A stretch of 64,000 nt of DNA from Myxococcales bacterium. Its GTDB lineage: Bacteria > Myxococcota_A > Polyangia > Polyangiales > GCA-016699535. A model generated the notes under the pieces. It was given only the letters and a program-made list of their open reading frames with translations. It did no database searches and was not told the origin of the DNA. The stretch lies in NCBI GenBank assembly GCA_016699535.1, contig CP064980.1, positions 1,682,001-1,746,000 on the forward strand, given 5' to 3'. Positions within the stretch are counted from its first letter, which is position 1. Each line of letters opens with the position of its first letter. Of this stretch, positions 18,188 to 26,600 are shown piece after piece. The position numbers and the translations under genes are program-made.

Positions 18188-18203
18188 GTTCGAGCGCCCC
18201 ACA
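18188..18203 (+). repeat. Isolated head fragment of the foldback core (copy 5)
   Basis: The stretch GTTCGAGCGCCCCACA repeats the head of copies 1, 6 and 7, but the rest of the core is missing. Short flanking CCGGG/CCCGG pairs make a small hairpin here. It is probably a remnant. Confidence 0.45.
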
Positions 18204-18246
18204 CCCGGCGGCCAAAAAAGGGAACATGAAAAAGTAGCAGTTAAAT

Positions 18247-18366
18247 CGTCGTCCGAGCTTTTCTGGGTTCGAGCGCCCCCACAGCGACGAGGAGGCACGT
18301 ACATGATCGGTACTTGCCGACGAGGAGCGAGGAGGTAAGCCGAAGCCAGAAAAAGCTCGGGCGACG
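18247..18366 (+). repeat. Foldback element copy 6, in the Gly-Thr tRNA spacer
   Basis: Arms at 18247-18266 and 18346-18366 pair over about 20 bases with one G-U and one bulged T. The core begins GTTCGAGCGCCCCCACAG, continues CGACGAGGAGGCACGTAC, then the mirror half GGTACTTGCC and the tail GAGGAGGTAAGCCGAA. It differs at only a few positions from copy 7 behind rpoC, about 14 kb away, whose arms are completely different. Confidence 0.8.
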
Positions 18367-18398
18367 TCCTAGCAAGCAACAAAAGCTAGATGTATTGT

Positions 18399-18470
18399 GC
18401 CCAGGTAGCTCAGTGGTAGAGCACCTCCTTGGTAAGGAGGAGGTCGTGAGTTCAATCCTCATCCTGGGCT
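18399..18470 (+). tRNA. tRNA-Thr (anticodon GGT)
   Basis: Acceptor GCCCAGG/CCTGGGC, anticodon stem CCTCC/GGAGG with loop TTGGTAA, T-loop TTCAATC. The bases after the discriminator T are CCG, so the CCA end would have to be added enzymatically, unlike the first three tRNAs. It lies 106 bases before tuf. Confidence 0.93.
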
Positions 18471-18576
18471 CCGTGAAAAATATCAAGCCAGCGCTGGCGC
18501 TGCGAGAGATTGTATGTGAAGTGAGTGCTCACGCTGCTTAAAACTGTGGTGTGACTAGACAAAGAGGATATTGGCC

Positions 18577-19763
18577 ATGTCGAAAGAGAAATTTCAAAGA
18601 TCGAAACCCCACTTGAACGTTGGCACGATTGGTCACATTGACCATGGAAAAACAACGACCACCGCAGCCATTACCAAGGTGCTGAGCGAGAAGTTTGGCG
18701 GCTCTGCGATTTCCTATGCTGACATTGCCAAGGGCGGCACGGTGCGTGACGACAGTAAGATTGTCACGATTGCAGTGAGCCATGTGGAGTACGAGACGGA
18801 CAACCGCCACTACGCACACGTGGACTGTCCCGGACACGCCGATTACATCAAAAACATGATCACGGGAGCCGCGCAGATGGATGGCGCGATTCTGGTGGTG
18901 AGTGCTGCCGATGGCCCGATGCCGCAGACCAAAGAGCACGTGCTTTTGGCGCGTCAGGTGGGTGTGCCGCAGATCGTGGTGTTCTTGAACAAAGTGGATA
19001 CGGTGGATGACAAAGATTTGCTTGAGCTTGTGGAGATGGAAGTTCGCGACCTTCTGAGCAAGTACGAGTTTGATGGCGACAACATCCCAGTGGTTCCTGG
19101 CAGTGCGCTCGGAGCACTTCAAGGCAAGCCAGAGGGTGTTGAGTCGATTTTGAACTTGATGAAGGCAGTGGATGAGTGGATCCCCGAGCCAAAGCGCGAC
19201 ATCGACAAGCCATTCTTGATGGCGATCGAAGACGTGTTTAGCATCAAGGGCCGCGGCACGGTGGTGACCGGACGTGTGGAGCGTGGAGTGATCAAAGTCG
19301 GCGAGGAAGTGGAGATTTTGGGCTTCACGGACCCCAAAAGACGGTGGTCACTGGCGTAGAGATGTTCCGCAAGCTGCTTGATCAGGGACAAGCAGGAGAT
19401 AACGTGGGCTGTTTGCTACGTGGTATTGAAAAAGACCAGGTGGAGCGCGGTCAGGTGCTAGCGCATCCCGGAACGCTAAAGACACACGAATTTGAAGGTG
19501 AAGTGTACGTTCTAAAGAAGGAAGAAGGCGGAAGGCACAAGCCGTTCTTTACGAACTACCGTCCGCAGTTCTATATGCGCACAACGGATGTGACCGGAAC
19601 GATCACCTTGGCAGATGATGTGAAGATGGTGATGCCCGGCGACAACGTAAAGATCAACGTGGAGTTGATTACCGTGGTGGCGCTTGAAGACAAGCAGCGC
19701 TTTGCGATTCGTGAAGGTGGCCGCACCGTCGGTGCCGGTGTTGTGACTAAGATTTTGGAGTAA
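18577..19763 (+). CDS. tuf: Elongation factor Tu with unusual switch I (one frameshift)
   Basis: About 395 residues after adding one A to the run at 19336-19339, which gives GFTDPKKTVVTGVEMFRK. EF-Tu delivers aminoacyl-tRNA to the ribosome. Motifs: P-loop GHIDHGKT, DCPGHADY, NKVD, and the domain 2 and 3 signatures GRGTVVTGRVERG and YRPQFYMRTTDVTGT. The switch I region, normally RGITI before SHVEY, here reads GGTVRDDSKIVTIAVSHVEY. No alternative frame restores RGITI. From memory a similar switch I occurs in planctomycete EF-Tu, so the gene may belong to or derive from that lineage. The ATG at 18577 is used; the upstream TTG is unlikely. Confidence 0.93.
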
Positions 19764-19773
19764 ACATAGAAAG

Positions 19774-19808
19774 CAACGATTTTTTCCAAAATTGGGGAAG
19801 AATCGTTG
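19774..19808 (+). other. Hairpin between tuf and rpmG
   Basis: A 14-base-pair stem (CAACGATTTTTTCC against GGGGAAGAATCGTTG, two G-U pairs) with a 7-base loop lies directly after the tuf stop. No T-run follows, so it is more likely a processing or mRNA-stability element than a full terminator. Confidence 0.5.
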
Positions 19809-19826
19809 GTGTGTGAAGTTAAGTCA

Positions 19827-19985
19827 TTGAAAACGCGAGTGAAAATTGCTTTGGTGTGCAGCGAGTGTGGGGCGCGGAATTATCGAAGCACCAAAGCGAT
19901 AAAGCAGGGAGAAACAGAATTCCTGAGTCTCAAGAAGTTTTGCCCCTCCTGTGGTAAACACACGGTGCATAAGGAGTCTAAATAG
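19827..19985 (+). CDS. rpmG: 50S ribosomal protein L33
   Basis: 52 residues beginning at a TTG (MKTRVKIALVCSECGARNYR). An alternative GTG at 19839 would shorten it by four residues. Two Cys pairs (CSECG and CPSCG) mark the zinc-ribbon form of L33, and RNYRSTKAIKQGETEFLSLK fits the family. It lies between tuf and tRNA-Trp, a usual place for rpmG in many bacteria. The cysteines indicate the zinc-requiring paralogue rather than the zinc-free one expressed under zinc starvation. Confidence 0.88.
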   Translation: MKTRVKIALVCSECGARNYRSTKAIKQGETEFLSLKKFCPSCGKHTVHKESK

Positions 19986-20045
19986 ACGAAAATAGTTAAT
20001 AAATTCACATGCCATCAAGTCGCAGTACGGACTTTTGGCATATTT

Positions 20046-20119
20046 AGGCCAGTAGCTCGAACTGGTAGAGCAGCGGATTCCAAATCCGCGGGTTGGGGGT
20101 TCGAATCCCTCCTGGCCTG
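20046..20119 (+). tRNA. tRNA-Trp (anticodon CCA)
   Basis: Acceptor AGGCCAG/CTGGCCT, anticodon stem GCGGA/TCCGC with loop TTCCAAA, T-loop TTCGAAT, discriminator G. The following bases are CTG, so the 3' CCA is not encoded. Position between rpmG and secE is standard for trpT. Confidence 0.94.
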
Positions 20120-20221
20120 CTGGTTTCAAGCAAATTGCGTCAGGGGGTGGCACACCGGCAATTTGTGAAGTAAAAGGCAGCCCCAGATCCTAAATCAAGT
20201 AATTGACGTATCGAAAATACT

Positions 20222-20650
20222 ATGAACGACGAAAGTAACAGCAACGAATCTGTAGAAGCGGTGGGCACACGAACCATGGGCCTGGAGCGCTACGTGCAAT
20301 TTGCGTTCCTAGTCTTTGCGATCGGAATGTTTTGGTTTGTTGATAACTTCGTGAATACGGTTTGGGCTTATTTTGCTGAACCCGATCAAAAACTTATTTC
20401 AGGAATCGCGGCAGTTGTTGGTATGGTGGGTGCCTTCCTTCTTTATCGCAATCAAAAGGTAAAGGGGCTTTCCGATGACGTCGCCCAAGAACTTGCTCGT
20501 GTGACTTGGCCAACACGCAAGGAAACCCGCTATGCGTCGTTGGTTGTTGTCATCACTTCCATCGTTGCAGCTGTTTTGTTGGGGCTCATGGATGCTGCGT
20601 GGTCGGCGCTTACCGACTTTATCTATACAGGGAGTATTCCACTTGGTTGA
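20222..20650 (+). CDS. secE: Preprotein translocase subunit SecE
   Basis: 142 residues. SecE clamps SecY in the inner-membrane translocon. The conserved amphipathic segment and hinge are visible (VAQELARVTWPTRKET), followed by the essential last helix (LVVVITSIVAAVLLGLMDA). Two additional helices precede it (about 25-45 and 55-75), the long three-helix form also known from E. coli. The stop overlaps the beginning of nusG. Confidence 0.93.
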   Translation: MNDESNSNESVEAVGTRTMGLERYVQFAFLVFAIGMFWFVDNFVNTVWAYFAEPDQKLISGIAAVVGMVGAFLLYRNQKVKGLSDDVAQELARVTWPTRKETRYASLVVVITSIVAAVLLGLMDAAWSALTDFIYTGSIPLG

Positions 20651-21303
20651 AGAAAGCATAAAACCGGTAGCGGAACCCGCTGCAGCAACATCAGTCGATT
20701 CGGAGTCTGCAACGCAGAGCGAAAACAGTACCGCTGCATCCTCTGTTCCAGAGAGTTTGGCTGAAGCCAAGCCCGGTATGAAATGGTATGTCGTTCAGGC
20801 CTATTCTGGTTACGAGACAAAAGTTCGCGCCTCGCTTGAGGAGCGTATCCGACAAGTTGAGATGGAAGCGGACTTTGGTCAGATTTTAATTCCTAAAGAA
20901 AATGTTCAAGACAACCGTGGTGGAAACAAAAAGCTCAGTGCTCGTACTTTTTATCCTGGTTACATTTTCGTTCAGATGAACTTAAATGAAAAGACGTGGT
21001 ATCTTGTTAAGGATACTCCTAAGGTCAGTGGTTTTGTGGGTGGTCGACATCCTGCGCCCGTGCCGATGAGTGAGATCAATACAATTGCTCAGCAGATCGT
21101 GGATGGACAGGCTAAGCCCAAGCCACGCGTCGTTTTTGAGCAGGGTGACCATGTGCGTGTGGTTGATGGTGCGTTTGCAAACTTTACGGGCTCTATCGAG
21201 GGAAGTAAACACCGACAAGCAGAAAGTTCGTGTGTTGTTATCTATTTTTGGGCGGGCGACGCCTGTGGAACTCGACTACGGCCAAGTAGAAAAGACGGTG
21301 TAA
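20643..21303 (+). CDS. nusG: Transcription termination/antitermination factor NusG (one frameshift)
   Basis: About 219 residues after removing one G from the run at 21200-21202, which restores FTGSIEEVNTDKQKVRVLLS and the end VELDYGQVEKTV. NusG binds the RNA polymerase clamp and couples it to Rho or the ribosome. The NGN domain begins MKWYVVQAYSGYE, and the KOW motif is FEQGDHVRVVDGAFANFTG. The frame is open upstream to a TTG at 20643 with GGGAG before it, giving an acidic Ser/Ala-rich N-terminal extension of about 45 residues. An ATG at 20779 would yield the minimal form. The TTG start overlaps the secE stop. Confidence 0.92.
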
Positions 21304-21307
21304 GGCA

Positions 21308-21748
21308 ATGAAGAAGGTAATTGGTCAAATCAAACTACAACTTCCAGCGGGTAAAGCGAATCCATCGCCTCCGGTGGGTCCTGCTTTGGGTCAGCATGGT
21401 GTCAATATCATGGGCTTCTGTAAGGAGTTCAATGCTAAGACTCAAAAGGACGGCGACCTGATTATTCCTGTGGTTATCACGGTTTACTCGGACAGATCGT
21501 TTTCCTTCATTACGAAAACACCCCCGGCTCCTGTCCTTATTAAGCGGGAAATTGGTCTAAGTCTTGGTAAAAAACCCGGCTCTGGCTCAGCACGGCCTCA
21601 CAAGGACAAAGTAGGGAAAATTACCCGTGAGCAGTTAAAAAAGATTGCAGAGATTAAATTTCAGGATATGAATGCGGCCTCAATCGAGGCAGCTGCTGAA
21701 ACCATCGCTGGAACTGCGCGTTCCATGGGAGTGGATGTCATTGATTAG
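21308..21748 (+). CDS. rplK: 50S ribosomal protein L11
   Basis: 146 residues, intact. The N-terminal domain shows PSPPVGPALGQHGVNIM, the hallmark of L11. The C-terminal rRNA-binding domain has KPGSGSARPHKDKVGKIT and ends in the usual AGTARSMGVDV. L11 forms the GTPase-associated centre with 23S rRNA and is the site monitored during the stringent response. It begins four bases after nusG and is followed 59 bases later by rplA. Confidence 0.96.
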   Translation: MKKVIGQIKLQLPAGKANPSPPVGPALGQHGVNIMGFCKEFNAKTQKDGDLIIPVVITVYSDRSFSFITKTPPAPVLIKREIGLSLGKKPGSGSARPHKDKVGKITREQLKKIAEIKFQDMNAASIEAAAETIAGTARSMGVDVID

Positions 21749-21807
21749 TTTTGACCACCTTGAGGTGGGAGGCGGTGTTGTTTCGATGCCGTCGTTAGGG
21801 AGAGAAG

Positions 21808-22506
21808 ATGCAAAAAGGTAAGCGAAGGCAGCAGGTCGCCGGAAAAGTCGACCGGGATGCCCAGTACAATCTCAATCAAGCTTGCAGCTTGGTTAAAGAA
21901 GCGTCGTTTGCACGCTTTGATGAAAGTGTTGATATTGCCGTGCGTTTGGGCGTGGATCCAAAACATGCAGACCAAATGGTGCGTGGCGCTATCGTCCTTC
22001 CTCATGGAACAGGCAAAACCGTCCGTGTAGCTGTTTTCGCTAAAGGCGAAAAAGTTAAAGAAGCCGAAGATGCTGGCGCTGACATCGTGGGCAGTGATGA
22101 CCTCGTTGCCAAAGTTAGTGAAGGCTTTTTGGACTTTGACACCGTTGTTGCAACACCGGATATGATGGGTGGCGTAGGCCGCTTGGGTAAAGTGCTCGGT
22201 CCGCGCGGTCTTATGCCGAACCCTAAAGTGGGCACGGTAACCATGGATGTGGCTAAGGCAGTCAGAGAAGCGAAGGCTGGCAAGATTGAGTTTCGCGTCG
22301 AGAAGGCCGGCATCGTTCATGCTCCTGTTGGAAAAAAGTCCTTTGATGAAGCTCACTTGTTAGAGAATGTGAAAGCTCTCATGGGAGCGCTCCTGAAAGC
22401 TAAACCCGCAGCAGCCAAGGGCAACTACGTACGTAGTATTACGCTCAGCTCGACGATGGGCCCTGGCATCAAGATTGACCCTGCAACCATTGAAGCGGAG
22501 GCCTAA
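21808..22506 (+). CDS. rplA: 50S ribosomal protein L1
   Basis: 232 residues, usual length, behind a strong GGGAGAG site. Signatures: SVDIAVRLGVDPKHADQ, the GLMPNPKVGTVT loop and the end SSTMGPGIKIDP. L1 forms the mobile stalk at the E-site and in many bacteria represses its own operon by binding mRNA. An evident L1 target-like fold upstream of rplK is not something I could identify. It is followed immediately by rplJ (one base gap). Confidence 0.96.
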   Translation: MQKGKRRQQVAGKVDRDAQYNLNQACSLVKEASFARFDESVDIAVRLGVDPKHADQMVRGAIVLPHGTGKTVRVAVFAKGEKVKEAEDAGADIVGSDDLVAKVSEGFLDFDTVVATPDMMGGVGRLGKVLGPRGLMPNPKVGTVTMDVAKAVREAKAGKIEFRVEKAGIVHAPVGKKSFDEAHLLENVKALMGALLKAKPAAAKGNYVRSITLSSTMGPGIKIDPATIEAEA

Positions 22507-22507
22507 G

Positions 22508-23056
22508 ATGGCAACATCGCAAGCAACAAAAGAGGCGCAGTTAAACAGCATTCGTTCGCGATTTGAAAAAGCAAGTTCAGCCGTGCTGCTTGATTTCAAA
22601 GGTACGGACGTTGAGACAGTGACTGATTTGCGAAATAAATTTCGTGAAGCGGGCGTTGACTACGCAGTCGTTAAGAACACTTTGATTGAAAAAGCCATTG
22701 AGGGGACTGCTCTTGATGCGCTTGACGATTTCAAAGCTCAGCTCAAGGGACCCACAGCGCTTGCGTGGGCCTATGAGGATCCTTCCGCGGCAGCAAAGGT
22801 TCTCAAGGCCTTCAAAAAAGGCCTTGAAAAGGATACCTTGAACGTCAAGGGCGGGGTAATGGATAGTAGCTTCCTCAGCGCTAAGCGCGTTGAAGGGGAG
22901 CTAGCGAATCTTCCTGGCAAGGATGAAATTCGTGCTCAGTTGCTTGCAACCTTGCAAGCCGCAGCAAGCGATCTTGTCCGGCAGCTCAATGCTGCGGGTC
23001 AAAACTTTGCTCATGTGCTTAGTGCTCGTGAGCGTTCATTGTCGAGTGGGCCCTAG
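22508..23056 (+). CDS. rplJ: 50S ribosomal protein L10
   Basis: 182 residues. L10 is the stalk base that anchors L7/L12 dimers. Conserved parts include VLLDFKGTDVETVTDLR, VVKNTLIEKAIEG and LKGPTALAW. The C-terminal helix that binds L12 ends with HVLSARERSL. The stop lies inside a sequence (GGGCCCTAGGGC) that is repeated just downstream. The ATG at 22508 follows the rplA stop directly; the earlier in-frame start overlaps rplA and is unlikely. Confidence 0.95.
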   Translation: MATSQATKEAQLNSIRSRFEKASSAVLLDFKGTDVETVTDLRNKFREAGVDYAVVKNTLIEKAIEGTALDALDDFKAQLKGPTALAWAYEDPSAAAKVLKAFKKGLEKDTLNVKGGVMDSSFLSAKRVEGELANLPGKDEIRAQLLATLQAAASDLVRQLNAAGQNFAHVLSARERSLSSGP

Positions 23057-23108
23057 GGCTACGCGAGCTATGTAAATGTCGAGCGAGCCCTAGGGCCGCG
23101 CGAGGTGT
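23035..23108 (+). repeat. Imperfect tandem duplication spanning the end of rplJ
   Basis: A unit of about 36 bases beginning GTCGAG, with the palindromic GCCCTAGGGC and then CGCGAG, occurs twice: once across the rplJ stop and once directly after it. The copies differ at a few positions. It extends the rplJ-rplL spacer and may form two small hairpins. Confidence 0.6.
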
Positions 23109-23151
23109 GTAGGTAGGGAATCAGCATAATAAAGAAGTGGGGATAGAAGAG

Positions 23152-23529
23152 ATGGCAAACATGACACAAGATCAGATGGTTGATGAGCTCAGCAACTGGA
23201 CCATCATGGAAGTTGCAGGCTTGGTTAAAGCTTTGGAAGAAAAGTGGGGCGTGAGCGCTGCACCTGTTGCTGTGGCTGGAGCTGTTGCTGCTGGTGCCGC
23301 TGAAGCAGTTGAAGAACAGACCGAGTTCTCAGTGGAGCTTAGCGCTGCCGGTGACAAGAAAATCAATGTCATTAAGGCAGTTCGCGAAATCACAAGCTTA
23401 GGCCTTGCAGATGCTAAAAACCTTGTCGAGGGCGCGCCCAAGATGATCAAGGAAGGCGTATCTAAGGACGAAGCCGAAGACATCAAAAAGAAACTCGAAG
23501 AAGCTGGCGCGAAAGTCACTGTTAAGTGA
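23152..23529 (+). CDS. rplL: 50S ribosomal protein L7/L12
   Basis: 125 residues. The N-terminal dimerisation part (LVKALEEKWGVSAAPVAV), Ala-rich hinge, and C-terminal factor-binding domain (INVIKAVREITSLGLADAK, EGAPKMIKEGVSKDEAE) are all present. L12 recruits elongation factors to the ribosome. I chose the ATG at 23152 over the GTG at 23137 because the family begins close to that residue and a purine-rich site lies just before it. Confidence 0.96.
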   Translation: MANMTQDQMVDELSNWTIMEVAGLVKALEEKWGVSAAPVAVAGAVAAGAAEAVEEQTEFSVELSAAGDKKINVIKAVREITSLGLADAKNLVEGAPKMIKEGVSKDEAEDIKKKLEEAGAKVTVK

Positions 23530-23609
23530 TTTTCGCGGCTTCGCGTCCTCGAAGCTTAAGTCGTCGGTAGCGAGTTGCCGTGGCCGCGGGTTTTCTTGCG
23601 GCTTTAACG

Positions 23610-23636
23610 GCGGTTTTTCTTGGTCCGAAAAACCGC
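23610..23636 (+). terminator. Attenuator-type hairpin between rplL and rpoB
   Basis: A perfect 10-base-pair stem (GCGGTTTTTC/GAAAAACCGC) with a 7-base loop. There is no T-run after it, so it would act as a partial terminator or RNase III site, as the rplL-rpoB attenuator does in E. coli. It would reduce rpoBC expression relative to ribosomal protein genes. Confidence 0.6.
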
Positions 23637-23695
23637 TTGAATTACTAACTGCAGAAACGCAGGGACCGAGCCGGTATAAATAAGGAGCCTAGTTA

Positions 23696-26600
23696 ATGGG
23701 GTCAGTAATACAAACGAATTTTCGTACACGTCATAGCTTTGGGAAAATCTCCAAAATAATTGACATCCCAAATCTCATTGCGATTCAAAAGCGCTCGTAT
23801 GAGAAATTCCTTCAATTGAACGTGCCTCACGAGGAACGTGAAGATACTGGGCTTCAGGGTGTGTTTAAGAGCGTTTTCCCAATTCGGGACTTTAACGGCA
23901 CCAGTGAGTTGGTCTTTGCGGGCTATACGCTTGAGCGACCAAAATACGACGTGGACGAATGTCGGCAACGAGGCATGACCTTTGCTGCGCCTATCAAAGT
24001 CACTATCCAATTGGTGCTCTATGATACCTCGGCTGGGGATGCCGCAGATCGACCTGTAAGGGACATCAAAGAGCAGGAAGTCTACTTTGGTGAGATTCCT
24101 TTGATGACCGATAACGGTACCTTCATTGTGAACGGTACCGAGCGTGTTATCGTGAGTCAGTTGCATCGTAGTCCAGGCGTGTTTTTCGATCACGATAAAG
24201 GCAAAACCCACTCTTCGGGTAAGTTTCTTTATCAGGCTCGTGTGATCCCATACCGTGGTTCATGGCTTGATTTCGAATTTGATCCCAAAGATATCATCCA
24301 TGTTCGTATTGACCGACGTCGCAAGATTCCGGCGACTGTATTGCTAAAGGCACTTGGCTACTCGGTGCAAGAGCTTTTGGACTTCTTCTACGATACAGAG
24401 ACCATCTATGTTGAAAGTTCGAAGAAAGCTTCTAAGTCAATCGAATTTGATTTGCTTTCTGGTCAACGTTCAACCCGAGACATTAAAGTCGAAGGGGAAG
24501 TTGTGGTTCGCAAGAATCGCAAGTTCACACGTGCTGCGATTCGTAAGCTTCGTGATGCGAAGATCGATCGTTTGCCGATGGATGCCTCGGAGCTGTTGGG
24601 TAAAGTCAGTGCCGAAGACGTAATTGATCCAAGCACCGGAGAAGTGATTCTTGGCGTCAACGATGAAGTAACCGAAGAAAAGTACGAAGCAATTCGTAAA
24701 GCTAAGGTCCCAACCTTTAAAGTTTTGTTTATCGATGGCCTAAACGTCGGAAGCTATCTTCGTGACACCTTGAACGTTGATAAGATTGGTACTCAAGATG
24801 ATGCAATCTTGGAGATTTATAAGCGTTTGCGCCCAGGTGATCCACCCGCGCTTGAGACAGCTCGCAATCTCTTTCAAAACTTGTTCTTCAATCCAGACCG
24901 CTATGACCTATCGAAGGTTGGCCGCTTGAAGCTCAACTATAAGTTCTATAAGGATGGTGAAGAGAAGCCTTCGCTTGATCAAGGTGTGCTTACCAAGCAA
25001 GATATTCTTAACACTGTTCGGCATTTGATTGATTTGAAGAATGGCCGTGGCATCGTTGATGACATCGATCATCTCGGCAATCGTCGTGTACGTGCCGTTG
25101 GCGAACGCATGGAGAACCAATACCGTATTGGTTTGGTTCGCATGGAGCGTGCCATCAAAGAGCGCATGAGCATGTCTCAAGAACTTGAGACGCTTATGCC
25201 GCATGATTTGATCAATGCAAAACCTGTGAGTGCTGTGGTCAAAGAGTACTTTGGTTCAAGCCAGCTCTCTCAGTTCATGGATCAAACCAACCCGCTTTCC
25301 GAAGTGACGCACAAGCGTCGTCTTTCGGCACTCGGACCAGGTGGTCTTACGCGTGAGCGTGCAGGTTTCGAAGTTCGTGACGTGCACACCACTCACTATG
25401 GTCGTATCTGCCCGGTTGAAACTCCGGAAGGTCCAAACATTGGTTTGATTGCATCGCTTTCAACTTACGCTCGCGTGAACGAGTATGGTTTCGTTGAAAC
25501 ACCCTATCGCACAGTGAGCGAGGGACGAGTCAGTGAAGAAGTGCGTTGGTTTAGTGCACTTGAAGAAGAGGGGCATTTTATCGCGCAGGCTAATGCTCCT
25601 GTGGATCCCAAAACAAGCAAGTTGACCAACAACCTTGTGAGCGCACGAAACAATGGCGACTTTGTGATGGTTCCGCCAGATCAAATCACCCTGATGGACG
25701 TGTCTCCAAACCAGCTTGTGTCGGTGGCTGCATCGATGATTCCTTTCTTGGAGCACGACGATGCGAACCGCGCACTTATGGGCTCAAACATGCAACGCCA
25801 GGCGGTGCCGCTCATTGATACGCATGCTCCGATTGTTGGAACTGGCCTTGAAACGCGGGTAGCTCGTGATTCTGGGGTATGTGCAGTCGCTAAACGCGAT
25901 GGCATTGTTGAGTCTGCGGATGCAGGCCGTATTGTGGTGCGTGTTGAAGGTGAGGGCGGTGAGTTTCCAGACATCTATCGTCTGAGAAAGTTTCAGCGTT
26001 CAAATCAGAACACTTGTTACAATCAAAAGCCTGTGGTGCGTCCTGGGGACCGCGTCAAAACAGGTGATGTTCTCGCTGATGGGCCGGCTTGTGATATGGG
26101 CGAACTGGCCTTGGGCCAAAACGTTGTGGTCGCTTTCATGCCTTGGGGTGGATACAACTTCGAGGACTCGATTCTTATTTCTGAGCGCGTGCAAAAAGAC
26201 GACGTATACACTTCGGTTCATATCGAAGAGTTTGAATGTGTAGCGCGTGATACTAAGCTCGGTAAGGAAGAAATAACACGCGACATACCAAACGTGGGTG
26301 AAGAAGCCTTGAAGGACCTTGATGAGGCAGGTATTATTCGCATTGGTGCAGAAGTTGCGCCCGGCGATGTGCTCGTTGGAAAAGTTACTCCGAAGGGTGA
26401 AACACAACTTTCTCCCGAAGAGAAACTGCTTCGCGCGATCTTTGGTGAAAAAGCTGGTGACGTGCGTGACAGCTCGCTGCGTGTGCCTCCTGGTGTTGGC
26501 GGTATCGTCATCAATGCACGAGTATTCTCTCGCAAGGGTACCGAAAAAGATGATCGCACCAAGGTCATTGAGGAGCTCGAACGACAGAAGCTTGAAAAGA

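Noticed and set aside
17160..18338. Long plus-strand frame of 392 codons across the tRNA cluster
   Set aside because: It runs through three tRNA genes and the foldback repeats, and its apparent protein motifs are translations of the repeat cores. No ribosome site or family resemblance.
17867..18382. Minus-strand frame of 171 codons over tRNA-Gly
   Set aside because: Antisense of tRNA-Gly and copies 5 and 6 of the repeat; its Arg-rich text mirrors the repeat.
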